Source of the DNA: Achatina immaculata
Taxonomy: Eukaryota; Mollusca; Gastropoda; Stylommatophora; Achatinidae
Reading direction: 5' to 3'
Length of the DNA: 64,000 nt
Assembly: GCA_009760885.1 (NCBI GenBank)
Contig: CM019708.1
Location: forward strand, 15,168,531-15,232,530
The position numbers and the translations under genes were made by a program. Positions 1 through 39,842 of the stretch are shown here, in pieces; position 1 is the stretch's first letter; each line of letters opens with the position of its first letter. The notes beneath the pieces were generated by a model. It worked only from the letters and a program-made list of their open reading frames with translations, ran no database searches and was not told the DNA's origin.

Positions 1-734
1 AGACTCAGTGGGAGGAGGGGTGGGTGGGGGGAGGGGAGATAGCAGTCTGAAAAACAGAACTTGAGACAGTGAAATGAATGACAGACAGCAGCAACCCTGG
101 AAGAGGTCTCTTACAAAATGAAAGCTTGGAGAGGCTTGAAGCTCCTCTTCTAACATTCTATTAGTAATAGCTTAAAACATCAAAGTCACTTTGTTCCATA
201 GTCTTTCTGTAACTGTGGAAGTGATATATGACACCTGTTTATGAAGGATCTGAAGAGCAAGCAGTGGGTGAGATCAGGAGAAGATTACTGTGGCTCATGT
301 TCATTTGCAGAACAAAGATAATAAGTAAGATGAACACCTGCATTGACCAGGACAACGTAACATAACATCTTATTTGTAGAATCAGCCTGGGGAGGTAGGG
401 TAGGCCAACCAGTAGTTGCTAGCTGAGGTAACAGTGTCATCTCTCACTCGGTAATCTTTGTTGCCATCTCAACAAGGGGAACTTCCAGCAAGAGAACCAT
501 GAGCCAGTCCAGTAATTTCAGCCATATCATAGCAGAGAAAGCTTGAAATATGAGGAACAGAAACTCTGACAGCTTGTTAAGTCAGCAGACAAGAGTGTGG
601 TCAGCTTGCTACAGCAGCAGCTTTCATAGGAATACGAGACTTTGATGTTATGAGGGCTGTAATTTGAATCCACAGTAATGTTCATCTATGTCTCTTCACT
701 GCCCTCCAGAATATCAGTCCTGTTTCTCTTAAAG
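1..734. other. Upstream DNA with no recognised gene
   Basis: I see no convincing coding exon, RNA gene or repeat family here. The start is G-rich; the remainder is ordinary AT-rich sequence with stops in every frame. Confidence 0.5.
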
Positions 735-1002
735 GGGGTGTCTGAGTGGTGAAGTGGTTAGTGCACTGGTATCTCATAGCGAAGGTTGGGGGTTTGAATC
801 CGGCCGGAGGCACCCCAGTCACCCAGCTGTAAAAACAGATACCCGACTTCTTCTGGAGTTGAGGAAGGAAAGGCGGCCAGGCGTGATACTGACCATATCA
901 CCCTCTAGTGTGCTGACAGGTCAAGGGAAATGTGGGCACTAACACCATATCCCTATGTGCCTCTAAGGCATGACAGGATTACCTTTACCTTTAACCTTTA
1001 AG
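735..1002 (+). mobile_element. tRNA-derived SINE, copy 1
   Basis: The head resembles a tRNA gene. An A-box-like TGGTGAAGTGG lies at 747-757 and a B-box-like GGTTTGAATCC at 791-801. The first seven bases after the leading Gs can pair with the GGCACCCC that ends the tRNA-like part near 817. An unrelated body follows, with the phrase GATACTGACCATATCACC, then a short CTTTAC-type tail near 985-1002. The head and body recur at 3504-3762 and the body at about 23945-24212, so this is a dispersed retroposon, not a working tRNA. It would use RNA polymerase III and borrow LINE machinery. Confidence 0.8.
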
Positions 1003-2692
1003 ATGGGTGTGTACTTATCCCCGGATGTTGTGGTGTTGGCTGTTTATATCATTAGTGTGACAGGAGCTTATACACGTGCAAGCTTAAGAAAAGTTTTCAG
1101 CTTATGATACTGTGGTGGTAGTTGTCACTTTTTCTTTTTTTTGCTCATTCCTTTCTGTGTTTTAGTATTGGCATTAATATTAAAGAATTGTACATCAAGA
1201 TGACTGTATGCTATGTGGGCTTATATTATCAGTGTGATGTACCTAGTAGGTGTATGAAGTCTAGTTTTATTGCAGTGCACTTTTTTTAAAACAAATAACC
1301 ACACTGAACTAGCAGTTCTAATTATGCCATTCTGCAATGTTGGATATTTAGACCATTTAAACCACACTGTTATGCTGAATGTTAGACCAGTAAACAACAC
1401 TGTTATGTTGGATGTGTAGATCACTAGTTGAACTAGGCTTGGTTCTACAGCAGTGATTGCCATGGACCAGCCTAGGAGGTGCACAGACCAGCAAATAGAT
1501 TGACTTGACTACCATCTGAGTTCTCTTTTGTGCTTTGTTTTTCATGAAAGGTCTACAGCTTTTCTCAGCTCAGAAAGGAGGTTAACAGCTTAAAAAAAAA
1601 AAAAAAAGGTGAGGAAGCAGAGTTTTACAGCAAGAAGGATGACAATGCATATCCAGAAATGCGTGGACGTGGACCTTTCATAGTTCCAAAGTAAAAAATT
1701 GGAAATAGAAAGATAGACCCTAGTCTGGGTTAGAAGGAGAGCTTTTGTGTCTGCCTTAAATTTCTTTGAGTGCAGAGAGGTTTGTCTTACCAGATTTCAA
1801 CATGGTTTTTGTTTTTGTTTTGTTATGTAACTGGTTCTAATTTTAAGCATTGCTGATTTTATCGTAAAGATGAATGTATTTAAAGAATGCACAATAATAC
1901 CTGCAATAAAAATGATATGAAATGAGTTATTGTAAATGTTGGAATAGTCCAAGATTACACCACATGTGTTCAAGCACCAGTAAGTGTAATGTCTGTACTT
2001 CAAGCCCAGACTCTAACCTTGGTATTTTGAATTTTCGTCCTTTACTAAGGTTAGAACTGATGACTAGTCACAAGATGTAACATACCAGGTTGTTGGTGCC
2101 ATACAAGATTATTATTGTTTTGTTGTTTATCTTTTCTTATTGGGAAAAAAGCATGAATCTTATTACAAAGAACAATATTTTCTAATTATTTCAGACAGTT
2201 TTATATTAGAAAGATTATGTTAGAACAGTATCATACTCAAGCTTGGCTGGTACGAAGCTGATTGCAGTCCTCAGACTTGACCAATATTGAGTTCATTTTT
2301 GTTCATAAAACTTATTAGCATTTTATGCTGCTCATAGTTTTACATTCTCTTTTGGCTGGAGATTTTTATGTGATCATTGATATACTTTGTCAAGTGCTTG
2401 ATCTGCTCTAGTCTGATTTATTGTTGGAGATTTTTTTTTTTTTTGACAGCTCTTCCTTTACTTATTTTATATAGAAAGGTTATGTGAAACTTGTAATCTT
2501 TTTTTATACACAATCTCACAGGATATACTCATCACAGGTTTTAAAAAAAATATTACCTGGACACTGTAACCATGCGTGTGTTAAATGCTTTGAGAATTTT
2601 AATAGGTTTACAGCTTATTTTTACTGTGCTTGCTTTAAAGGGGCTTTTATGGAATTCATTTTTTTTCCACATAATCTTCTTGTTTCAGTCCT
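1003..2692. other. Intergenic DNA, no gene recognised
   Basis: AT-rich sequence with short homopolymer runs, for example an A-run near 1592-1607. I see no exon with plausible splice signals and no known repeat family. Confidence 0.4.
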
Positions 2693-2817
2693 GAGAAAAA
2701 TCATCCAGTAGTTTGTATGCTTGTGTCAGGCCATAAGAGAAAAATCATCCCATAGTTTGTATGCATGTGTCAGGCCATAAGAGAAAATCATCACATAGTT
2801 TCCATGCTTGTGTCTGC
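2693..2817. repeat. Tandem repeat, about 44 bp, 3 copies
   Basis: Three head-to-tail units each contain GAGAAAAATCATC, then TAGTTTGTATGC and TGTGTCAGGCCATAA. The third unit has diverged. A short minisatellite in non-coding DNA. Confidence 0.75.
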
Positions 2818-3503
2818 CATGTTCTTTCATTTTCTACATAATTTAGTTAACTTTTGTGATGATATAAAACGGTATATTTGATAATAGGACAGGACATTTG
2901 ATTTGGTTACAGGGTTTCTGATTGTTTGGAACAATTTATATGATGACTAACAGTAGATTTGGTGGCAGGATGAAAATGCTACAATTTTTTTATATTTATG
3001 ACAAGCTTAAATGGTACAGGCAAGGTAATATGTAAAAGATTAGGAAACTAGTTTCATGAATGTTAGTAATTTGGTTTGATGAGAGTTTTGCTGTTGTTAT
3101 CTTTTACCTCATGTTCTTGTTCTATCATCATACAGCTAAGAGCAGGATGTTCATTGTAGGCCATGGAGTAAGATGCCAAAGTACAAGCTTTGTGTCATGT
3201 GGGGCTGCTTACAGACCCAAAGTCAGGCTAAAAGTGAGGGGAAAGGTGCAGTGCTACCAGGCAGACTAAAATGCCATCTGGACCACAGCAATGTCTGTGC
3301 CAGTGGCCAGGTTGAGACTGTTACTGGGAGCACCAACAAAGAGGTGGGACAAGTTCTCGGCCAGCTATGATCTATGACCTTGATGACTGCTGTCAGTCTA
3401 GCATCTTTGCCCACTCACAGCTTTATGTCATTTTATCACAACATGGCTGTGTTGATTTCCTGATGAACAGAAACATTCATTATTGTGGCCGTACTAAAAT
3501 GTA
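2818..3503. other. Intergenic DNA, no gene recognised
   Basis: Two overlapping frames of 65-69 codons around 3060-3370 have no recognisable domain and no splice support. I do not call them genes. Confidence 0.35.
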
Positions 3504-3762
3504 GGGGCATCTGAGTGGCGAAGTAGCTAGTGCACTGGTCTCTCATGGCAAAGGTCGGAGGTTTGATTCCGACCGGAGGCACCCCAGTCACCCAGCTGTA
3601 GAAATGACTTCTTCTGGAGTTGGGGAAAGAAAGGTGGCCAGATGTGATACTGACCATATCACCCTCTAGTGTGCTGACAGGTCAAGGAAAATACAGGGAC
3701 TAACACCATATACCTATGTACCTATAAGGCATGACAGGGTTACCTTTTTTTTTTTTTAAATG
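3504..3762 (+). mobile_element. tRNA-derived SINE, copy 2
   Basis: Same element as at 735-1002: it begins GGGGCATCTGAGTGGCGAAG, carries the B-box-like GGTTTGATTCC, runs through GGAGGCACCCCAGTCACCC and ends in a T-rich tail near 3745-3758. It is close to copy 1 along its whole length apart from small deletions. Confidence 0.8.
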
Positions 3763-4587
3763 TAACTGATATGATATGTGCACATGCACAGCACAGCATA
3801 AGGTAGACTTGAGGCAACAGGATGATAATTTTGTTCTGTTGATGGAAAAGAATGTTTCTTGTAATAGCATGTTTTTTGTGTTTGTTTTGGTGGGAGGGGG
3901 GGGGTGGTGTTGAGGTAGGTTAGGGTCTGTAGTGCCTGCTACACTACTCAGCATCAGCTGTGTATTTAGTTTAATCAGAATTATCCTTTTTTTTTTTTTA
4001 AGTAAAGGGAAAGAAAGGGAAGTTTGCTGTATGTACAAAATAGAAAGTTCACAGTTTTGTTAGTTACATACTGTCTTGAGAAGTATTTCTTGTGTGTGTG
4101 TGTGTGTGCGCAGAATGAAAGTAAATGTCAGTATCATGAAATTTTATACTGAATGACCATAATAATTTTAAGAAATAGATTGTCTCCACTTGTACATGCT
4201 TCTAAGCCAAACATAACATTATTGATACCATTTCTGATATATACCAGATGTAGATATAAGATGTGTGTGTTTATACATAAACTTACTGCATGGACTTGTT
4301 TGTTGTAGAGGAGTGACCATAGGCCAACAAACATACAGAATGCAAAATTGTACATGTTTCTGATGTGTCCCATAAGTTAGTACTGTCCTGTACATATATT
4401 TATGCTGTTTCCCCTGTACACTAGTAAACTACCCCAGTCATGATGTGTAGAATATGGATTCTTGGACAGACTGAAATAAAACGGTGGATTTGCTTGTTAG
4501 CATCCATCAAAGTCAGCAGGTGTTTTACTTCCTTGTGTCACCTTGCAAGAGTTTAACATTAGGGTTTGAGGAGTATGTGTGTGATGT

Positions 4588-5040
4588 GTCATGTAACATA
4601 AACTGTGAGCCTGGGAGAGTTTGGGAAGTGTATGTCATATGTTATGTAACAAACTGTGAGTCTGGCAGAGTTTGGGAAGTGTATGTCATATGTTATGTAA
4701 CAAACTGTGAGCCTGGGAGAGTTTGGGAAGTTTTTGTCATATGTTATGTAACAAACTGTGAGCCTGGGAGAGTTTGGGAAGTTTTTGTCATATGTTATGT
4801 AACAAAGTGTGAGTCTGGCAGAGTTTGGGAAGTGTATGTCATATGTTATGTAACAAACTGTGAGCCTGGGAGAGTTTGGGAAGTTTTTGTCATATGTAAC
4901 AAAGTGTGAGTCTGGCAGAGTTTGGGAAGTGTATGTCATATGTAACAAAGTGTGAGTCTGGCAGAGTTTGGGAAGTGTATGTGATATGTCATGTAACATA
5001 AACTGTGCCTGGAGGAGTTTTGGAGGAGTGTGTGATATGT
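4588..5040. repeat. Minisatellite, 51-bp unit (later units about 45 bp)
   Basis: About eight units of the pattern GTGAGYCTGGSAGAGTTTGG, then GAAGTGTATGTCATATG, then TTATGTAACAAACT. The last units lack a 6-bp TTATGT block. Because 51 and 45 are both multiples of three, long frames stay open through the array on both strands; they are repeat artefacts. Confidence 0.9.
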
Positions 5041-5187
5041 AACATAAATTATGTTTGGGTGGTTGTGTAAGATAGCAAAGGTGACTGTAGTGTGTGAGAT
5101 GACACAGTTAATTAAGTCAGAAAAGAGAGCTGACCATGTACTGGCCCTGTGGTACATCTGAGAACAGGTAGAAGCATGCCTTCTTCT

Positions 5188-5310
5188 GAGCTGATGAGGT
5201 ATCACTTCATGTATGGTCGTGGAGTCAGCTGAGAAGCATGCCTTCTGAGGTGATGAGGTATCATTTCATGTATGGTAGTGGAGTCAGTTGAGAAGCATGC
5301 TCCAGGGCTG
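5188..5310. repeat. Imperfect duplication, about 60 bp, 2-3 copies
   Basis: The phrase AAGCATGCCTTCT, followed by GATGAGGTATCA and TTCATGTATGG, recurs two to three times. A small tandem duplication with no coding sense. Confidence 0.6.
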
Positions 5311-5689
5311 AAACAAGTCGCAGCAATCATCATCAGGACCATACTCTAAAGAGGAAAAATCTGCGCTTCTATGTATGTATATCAGAAGAAGATGCCACTT
5401 TCATAGTGCATGGTCTTTTGTCAATTCTTCTAAATCTTTGTACGAGTTGAAAAATCTCTGATTGAAGAATTAATGAATATCCATGGAGCTCGGTTTTTGG
5501 CCTTCCTGGAAACCTTCTTTCCTCTAGAAATTCAGTATGTAAAACTTCATCCATTTTTGCTGCATTCCCTGGACATTTTTAATCTAATGCTGATTAGCAA
5601 TGTCACCTAGATCTGTGGCAGATCAGAAATGGGTATGTTATCCTAGTAATCGATGTTCATTATTTAACAAAGATCTCCACTGGTGGTGT

Positions 5690-5900
5690 CATCACCTTAT
5701 CGCGGTGGTGGGGGGGGGGGGAGTTTTTGTGCTCCAGTGATACGAAGACCTATCCCGGGGGTAGCATAGCTAATAAGACTCACCCATGCCCGAGCAGGTC
5801 AACAGAGAGGAACGGCGAAAAGAGACACCCTGGTCTTCCATGTTGGGGGTTTGGACTTTGGACCAGCGACATGTGGCCTCATTTTGTGAGAATCTTTTTT
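5690..5900 (+). mobile_element. Possible 5-prime fragment of a non-LTR retrotransposon
   Basis: A relatively G/C-rich block holds TATCGCGGTGGTG, a G-run, then GTGCTCCAGTGATACGAAG, and ends at a T-run near 5888-5899. The style resembles untranslated leaders of invertebrate LINEs, but I see no endonuclease frame. The assignment is inference; it may simply be unique sequence. Confidence 0.25.
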
Positions 5901-6471
5901 TTTTTTTTACAATGAGGAGACCAAAAAAGCTAAGTGTTTACTTTTGTCATCCATTTTCCCGTTTTTACCTGTTGTGTTGTTTTTGTACGTGATCCTTGAA
6001 AAAGGCATTTTGCCGAAATATTGGATTGTTGTATGTTCTTCATTTATACGTGCTCATCTTACTTTCTGCCATTCTTATTTCTGCTCACTTGCCTCAGTTT
6101 TTGTAAAACTGAAGCGTACACTATTTATCGTTATTACATCTTGGGTACCGACAGTTCAAAGCTTGGATTTGTGCTTTGTTTTTTTCCCGAAGTAAAACTT
6201 TGAGCAGTGCTACAGTCACATTAACAGCTGGTTGTCTTTATACGCTGGCCATTTTAATATCTTAGGGGAATTACTTTAGTGTTGTTTGGTTACTATTTTT
6301 TATTCTGTACATCATCTTGATGCCACTGATATAGCGGCTATTTTAGTGTTGAGAACAAGCTAGTTCAGTACTCGATCAATCAAGTACTACTCGTTGTCAC
6401 GTGAGATATCAAAATGGCGTGAAGCTGCATGGAAGGAAAAAAAAATTCGCACTGCTCCAGAACTGAGTTGT

Positions 6472-6472
<1 letters not shown>

Positions 6473-6520
<48 letters not shown>

Positions 6521-6545
6521 ACAACTAATAATAATAATAATAACT
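6473..6545. repeat. Compound microsatellite (TAC)n-(TGC)n-(TAA)n
   Basis: Successive trinucleotide runs of TAC/ACT, then TGC, then AATAAT. A separate GT run lies at about 6684-6714. Confidence 0.9.
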
Positions 6546-6682
6546 CAGAAAGAAAATTGAATCCATGTCTATATGAAATGGATCATTTGAAAGATTCGAC
6601 TTATTTATTTATATGATTGTATGTTTATTTGCTTCTTAGTCTGTGCGATTGTTCCAAAAGTCGTTCCCCCCGCCCCCGGGTA

Positions 6683-6718
<36 letters not shown>

Positions 6719-6821
6719 GGTGTCTCCGTGTACTTTTTTTGTTTACATAAAGTCAGTCCGATGTTTATCTTTTTAGACTTTTTTCGTTTTCTTCTAAAAT
6801 TATTTTCATGAACAGTTTTAG

Positions 6822-7333
6822 AGTTTGTTTTATTCTGCATCAAAGTTTTGTAGGAGTAGCTTAGAGTGTTTTATTCTGCGTCGAAGTTTTGTAGGAGTAA
6901 CTTAGAGTTTGTTTTATTCTGCGTCGAAGTTTTGTAGGAGTAGCTTAGAGCTTGTTTTATTCTGCATCAAAGTTTTGTAGGAGTAGCTTAGAGTCCATTT
7001 TATTCTGCGTCGAAGTTTTGTAGGAGTAGCTTTGAGTCCATTTTATTCTGCATCAAAGTTTTGTAGGAGTAGCTTAGAGTCCATTTTATTCTGCATCAAA
7101 GTTTTGTAGGAGTAGCTTAGAGTCCATTTTATTCTGCATCAAAGTTTTGTAGGAGTAGCTTAGGGTCCATTTTATTCTGCATCAAAGTTTTGTAGGAGTA
7201 GCTTAGAGTCCATTTTATTCTGCATCGAAGTTTTGTAGGAGTAGCTTAGAGTCCATTTTATTCTGCATCAAAGTTTTGTAGGAGTAGCTTAGAGTCCATT
7301 TTATTCTCCATCGGAGTTGTGTAGGAGTAGCTG
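6822..7333. repeat. Minisatellite, 43-bp unit, about 12 copies
   Basis: The unit is TAGAGTCCATTTTATTCTGC, then ATCAAAGTTTTGTAGGAGTAGCT. Most copies differ at only a few positions (CATCAAAG against CGTCGAAG). The array ends about 900 bp before the PKMYT1 start codon. Confidence 0.9.
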
Positions 7334-7339
7334 CCCTTT

Positions 7340-8234
7340 AGTTATTTTGCTTCAGATTGCACGAGAGAAATGGGATGTTTAGAAAAGTTATATCTGAGTT
7401 TTTGAGTATCCCATCACTCATCTGGTCTTGACACAACGTTCCTGTTATCTGAAGAAGTTCTTAGCACTGACAGAATGGACACTGATTTTGACTTCTGTCA
7501 CTCATTTAGTATTTGTTCTTCAGTCAATTTTGAAATATCTCTGCAATGGGGACGGATAACCGCGTTAGATTTCCTGCAGTCATCAATATGACAGACATCA
7601 TAGTACACTTTATCAACTACATTCCACCATTATTTTGTGCGGGCCTGTTCAAATGCTGCCCCGTGCTTGCGTAGTCATCAGTTTTGCCAGGATCCAAGTA
7701 TGACTTGTGGCGTATTGCAGGGCAGCAACAAGTTCTCTTTACATTAAAAAAGCTGCAGTCAAATTTTGTACTATATCTAAGCCACACTACACAATTACTA
7801 CTAGCGTAATATATATATAACTGCATGTAGAAATGCAGTGGACCATAAAATGCAGGTCCTTAACAAGAATATCTCACCTCAGTCACGTGCTGTGGACGTT
7901 ATAAGATGGTACGTTACAATTAGATATAAATATTTTGTATTTATTGAAGCCTTATTACTGCGTATTATATGAACATTAAACTGGGAAAATATTTTACATT
8001 TTATTACATTATTATTTTCAGCATTATTTTCAACGCAAAGTGGTTCGAAAACACTTAATTTGAATTTTGGTCTATAAATAGCAGCCAATGAATAGCCTTA
8101 TTTTATCTGACCGGAAAAAACCGCGAAAGGCTTATGCTGACGGTCTACCCAGGGACGTATTGTGGGTTGTTGTTTTGTGTTTTTAACTTGGTCACTTTCT
8201 GTTATGACTGTGGATTACATTATTATATTTCAAT
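7340..8234 (+). promoter_or_regulatory. PKMYT1: Probable PKMYT1 promoter and 5-prime UTR region
   Basis: The 900 bp before the first coding exon contain no repeat I recognise, and CpG-bearing motifs such as AACCGCGAAAGGC at about 8118-8131. There is no clear TATA box at a convincing distance, so the transcription start cannot be placed. This is assigned by position only. Confidence 0.35.
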
Positions 8235-36463
<28,229 letters not shown>

Positions 36464-36930
36464 AAGGTCTCTTCTGGTCTGTCCGATGAGTGGAGAAATA
36501 AGCTGTCTTCTTGCACTTACTGAAAGCTGTCGTGCAAGTAGGCAAAGAAGTCACCAATGAAAAGTAAAAAGTTGATATAACTGAACAAAATAATTTAGCT
36601 TTACTTTGTACTTGCAGTGTTGCAGTTAGCTTTCTCCTAACCTCACTACAATTCTGCTGTGTTTTCAGTTTGTGGAGTATGTCATTTAGAAGAATGGGGA
36701 TGTTTTAAAATCCACTGGCATGTTGAAGGCTGTCTTGTAGTTCCTCATCAGAAAAGTTCATTACTAAATCCCTTACAGCGCTCACATTAACATAACTAAA
36801 GGCCTTTCAGTACTCCCATTAACATTACTGAAGGCCTGAAAGTACTTACATTAACACAAACTGTTTGTAGTTTGTGATAAATTTCAGCAGGAGCAGCCTC
36901 TCTTGTGGCAACCCATGTTTGGGCTTTCTC

Positions 36931-36936
36931 AATAAA
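36931..36936 (+). terminator. PKMYT1: Candidate PKMYT1 polyadenylation signal (proximal)
   Basis: AATAAA 468 bases after the stop codon, first canonical hexamer in the 3-prime flank. No strong GT-rich element follows closely. Confidence 0.4.
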
Positions 36937-37077
36937 TCTCTTGACATACACTCATCATTTAATTAGGACATGTGAAGAGGTTGCACCACACTCCACTCTT
37001 CCCTCCCTCTCTCTGTCTGTCTCTCTATCTCTCTCAAACACACCACTTGAAATGACCCAGAACTTGTATTTGCTGGA

Positions 37078-37405
37078 CGCATGCACTCTTACCCAGTATA
37101 TTCCACATAGGCAAAATTTTTCTACGGTATTGTGTGTGATAATGCCAGTTTTCTGTGCCATGATTGGTTCATGAAGGTCAGATTGTACTGCATTTGATAA
37201 CTTTATTTTTGATTACTTCATGTAAGGAGATTTGTGATTTTTTGGTTTTTTTTTTTTTTTTTTGTTTTAACATTTTTTTGGTTTGATAATTTGAAAATGA
37301 TGTAGACCCTAGCAATCTGATCTTGGGTGTGGATTTTGTTTTTTATTGGCTAGTTTTGGATTTATGTTTTCTGTGTATTTCTTGTTGTTTTCTGCTGACT
37401 TTAGA
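37078..37405. repeat. Diverged duplicated block, left copy
   Basis: CTCTTACCCAGTAT, ATTGTGTGTGATAATGCC and TTCTTGTTGTTTTCTGCTGA recur in order, with many differences, at about 40268-40565. The two blocks flank the 45-bp VNTR. Confidence 0.65.
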
Positions 37406-37457
37406 ACCTCACATAACCCTAGAATCTATAGTTTCTCAGTGGAAACTTGGTCATCAA

Positions 37458-38995
37458 GCCGTGCTTGTCTGTGTGTGGAGTGTCATTGCCCATGCTGGAC
37501 CTTCATTGCTTGTCTGTGTGTGGAGTGTCATTGCCCATGCTGGACCTTCATTGCTTGTCTGTGTGTGGAGTGTCATTGCCCATGCTGGACCTTCAGTGCT
37601 TGTCTGTGTGTGGAGTGTCACTGTCCATGCTGGACCTTCATTGCTTGTCTGTGTGTGGAGTGTCACTGTCCATGCTGGACCTTCATTGCTTGTCTGTGTG
37701 TGGAGTGTCATTGCCCATGCTGGACCTTCAGTGCTTGTCTGTGTGTGGAGTGTCATTGCCCATGCTGGACCTTCATTGCTTGTCTGTGTGTGGAGTGTCA
37801 TTGCCCATGCTGGACCTTCAGTGCTTGTCTGTGTGTGGAGTGTCATTGCCCATGCTGGACCTTCATTGCTTGTCTGTGTGTGGAGTGTTACTGTCCATGC
37901 TGGACCTTCAGTGCATGTCTATGTGTGGAGTGTCACTGTCCATGCTGGACCTTCATTGCTTGTCTGTGTGTGGAGTGTCACTGTCCATGCTGGACCTTCA
38001 TTGCTTGTCTGTGTGTGGAGTGTCACTGTCCATGCTGGACCTTCATTGCTTGTCTGTGTGTGGAGTGTCATTGCCCATGCTGGACCTTCAGTGCTTGTCT
38101 GTGTGTGGAGTGTCATTGCCCATGCTGGACCTTCATTGCTTGTCTGTGTGTGGAGTGTCATTGCCCATGCTGGACCTTCAGTGCTTGTCTGTGTGTGGAG
38201 TGTCATTGCCCATGCTGGACCTTCATTGCTTGTCTGTGTGTGGAGTGTTACTGTCCATGCTGGACCTTCAGTGCATGTCTATGTGTGGAGTGTCACTGTC
38301 CATGCTGGACCTTCATTGCTTGTCTGTGTGTGGAGTGTCATTGTCCATGCTGGACCTTCAGTGCATGTCTATGTGTGGAGTGTCACTGTCCATGCTGGAC
38401 CTTCATTGCTTGTCTGTGTGTGGAGTGTCATTGTCCATGCTGGACCTTCAGTGCATGTCTGTGTGTGGAGCGTCATTGTCCATGCTGGACCTTCATTGCT
38501 TGTCTGTGTGTGGAGTGTCACTGTCCATGCTGGACCTTCATTGCTTGTCTGTGTGTGGAGTGTCATTGTCCATGCTGGACCTTCAGTGCATGTCTGTGTG
38601 TGGAGTGTCATTGTCCATGCTGGACCTTCAGTGCTTGTCTGTGTGTGGAGTGTCACTGTCCATGCTGGACCTTCATTGCTTGTCTGTGTGTGGAGTGTCA
38701 TTGTCCATGCTGGACCTTCAGTGCATGTCTGTGTGTGGAGTGTCACTGTCCATGCTGGACCTTCAGTGCATGTCTGTGTGTGGAGTGTCACTGTCCATGC
38801 TGGACCTTCATTGCTTGTCTGTGTGTGGAGTGTTAATGTCCATGCTGGACCTTCAGTGCATGTCTGTGTGTGGAGTGTCACTGTCCATGCTGGACCTTCA
38901 TTGCTTGTCTGTGTGTGGAGTGTCATTGTCCATGCTGGACCTTCAGTGCATGTCTGTGTGTGGAGCGTCATTGTCCATGCTGGACCTTCGTTGCA
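37458..38995. repeat. VNTR, 45-bp unit, about 34 copies
   Basis: The unit is TGCTTGTCTGTGTGTGGAGT, then GTCATTGCCCATGCTGGACC, then TTCAT. Variants alternate TCATTGCCC, TCACTGTCC, CTTCATTGCTTG and CTTCAGTGCATG. All three + frames stay open for about 500 codons because the unit is a multiple of three without stops; this is not evidence of a protein. Bases 37597-37980 are repeated without a difference at 37957-38340. It lies after PKMYT1 and could be in its 3-prime UTR if the signal at 39273 is used. Confidence 0.96.
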
Positions 38996-39272
38996 GCTTG
39001 AGAAGTCTTGTGATGGTATAATATCGTTGAGAATTATGTTGATGCTGACAAAATAAGTTGAGAAAAGTTCATAAGATTTTCATGGACTCTCATCTATGTT
39101 CAAGATTCTAGGCCCATACAGGACACAACTAATGAATTACGTGAGTGAAACTGAGAATTAATTTCTTTTTCTTTTTTTTTAACTAGAAAAACACAAAGGA
39201 AGTTCTTGTGCAATTAATTTATTATACATTTGTGATGTCGTGTTAATAATGAAGAAAGTGTTGGGACAAAAC

Positions 39273-39278
39273 AATAAA
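39273..39278 (+). terminator. PKMYT1: Candidate PKMYT1 polyadenylation signal (distal)
   Basis: AATAAA followed within about 25 bases by TGTTATTTGTTGGAGTGTTT, a GT-rich downstream element. It is a better context than the signal at 36931. Confidence 0.4.
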
Positions 39279-39599
39279 AGTTCATGTTATTTGTTGGAGT
39301 GTTTGATTCTGATGTTTTGTGAAGAAAAGATGAATCACATTGCATAAAATGAGAATTCACCTTGTCCATATGTCATTAAAACTAACCAGGTCCATGTTAT
39401 CACTTCATGAGGCCTCAACATGCATTTCCTGCAATGTCATACGAGTGTATGTGATAATATGTAAGTGCTGCAATATGATGCATAGTGAAATTTTGATTTC
39501 AGGGGGGTGTGAAAAATGATAAAAAAATAAAAGAACAGTTTCATGATTATTGCTCAGTGAAATATGACACATTACAGTATATTTACAGCTAATGCTTAC

Positions 39600-39842
39600 T
39601 GACACAGGCCATGGTCTTGTCTGCCTTTGTTTGTCTACCCTGACACAGGCCATGGTCTTGTCTGCCTTTGTTTGTCTACCCTGACACAGGCCAGGGTCTT
39701 GTCTGCCTTTGTTTGTCTACCCTGACACAGGCCAGGATATTGTCTGCCTTTGTTTGTCTACCCTGACACAGGCCAGGATCTTGTCTGCCTTTGTTTGTCT
39801 ACCCTGACACAGGCCAGGGTCTTGGTTGCCTTTGTTTGTCCA
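39600..39842. repeat. Minisatellite, 41-bp unit, 6 copies
   Basis: The unit is CTGACACAGGCCATGGTCTT, then GTCTGCCTTTGTTTGTCTACC. Intergenic. Confidence 0.93.

Noticed and set aside
735..815. Functional tRNA gene
   Set aside because: A and B boxes are present, but the same head plus a SINE body recurs at 3504 and the cloverleaf is not clean, so it is a tRNA-derived SINE.
37323..39056. Three overlapping plus-strand frames of about 500-577 codons
   Set aside because: They run through the 45-bp VNTR, whose unit is a multiple of three and stop-free in all three frames. All three being open together shows repeat structure, not coding.
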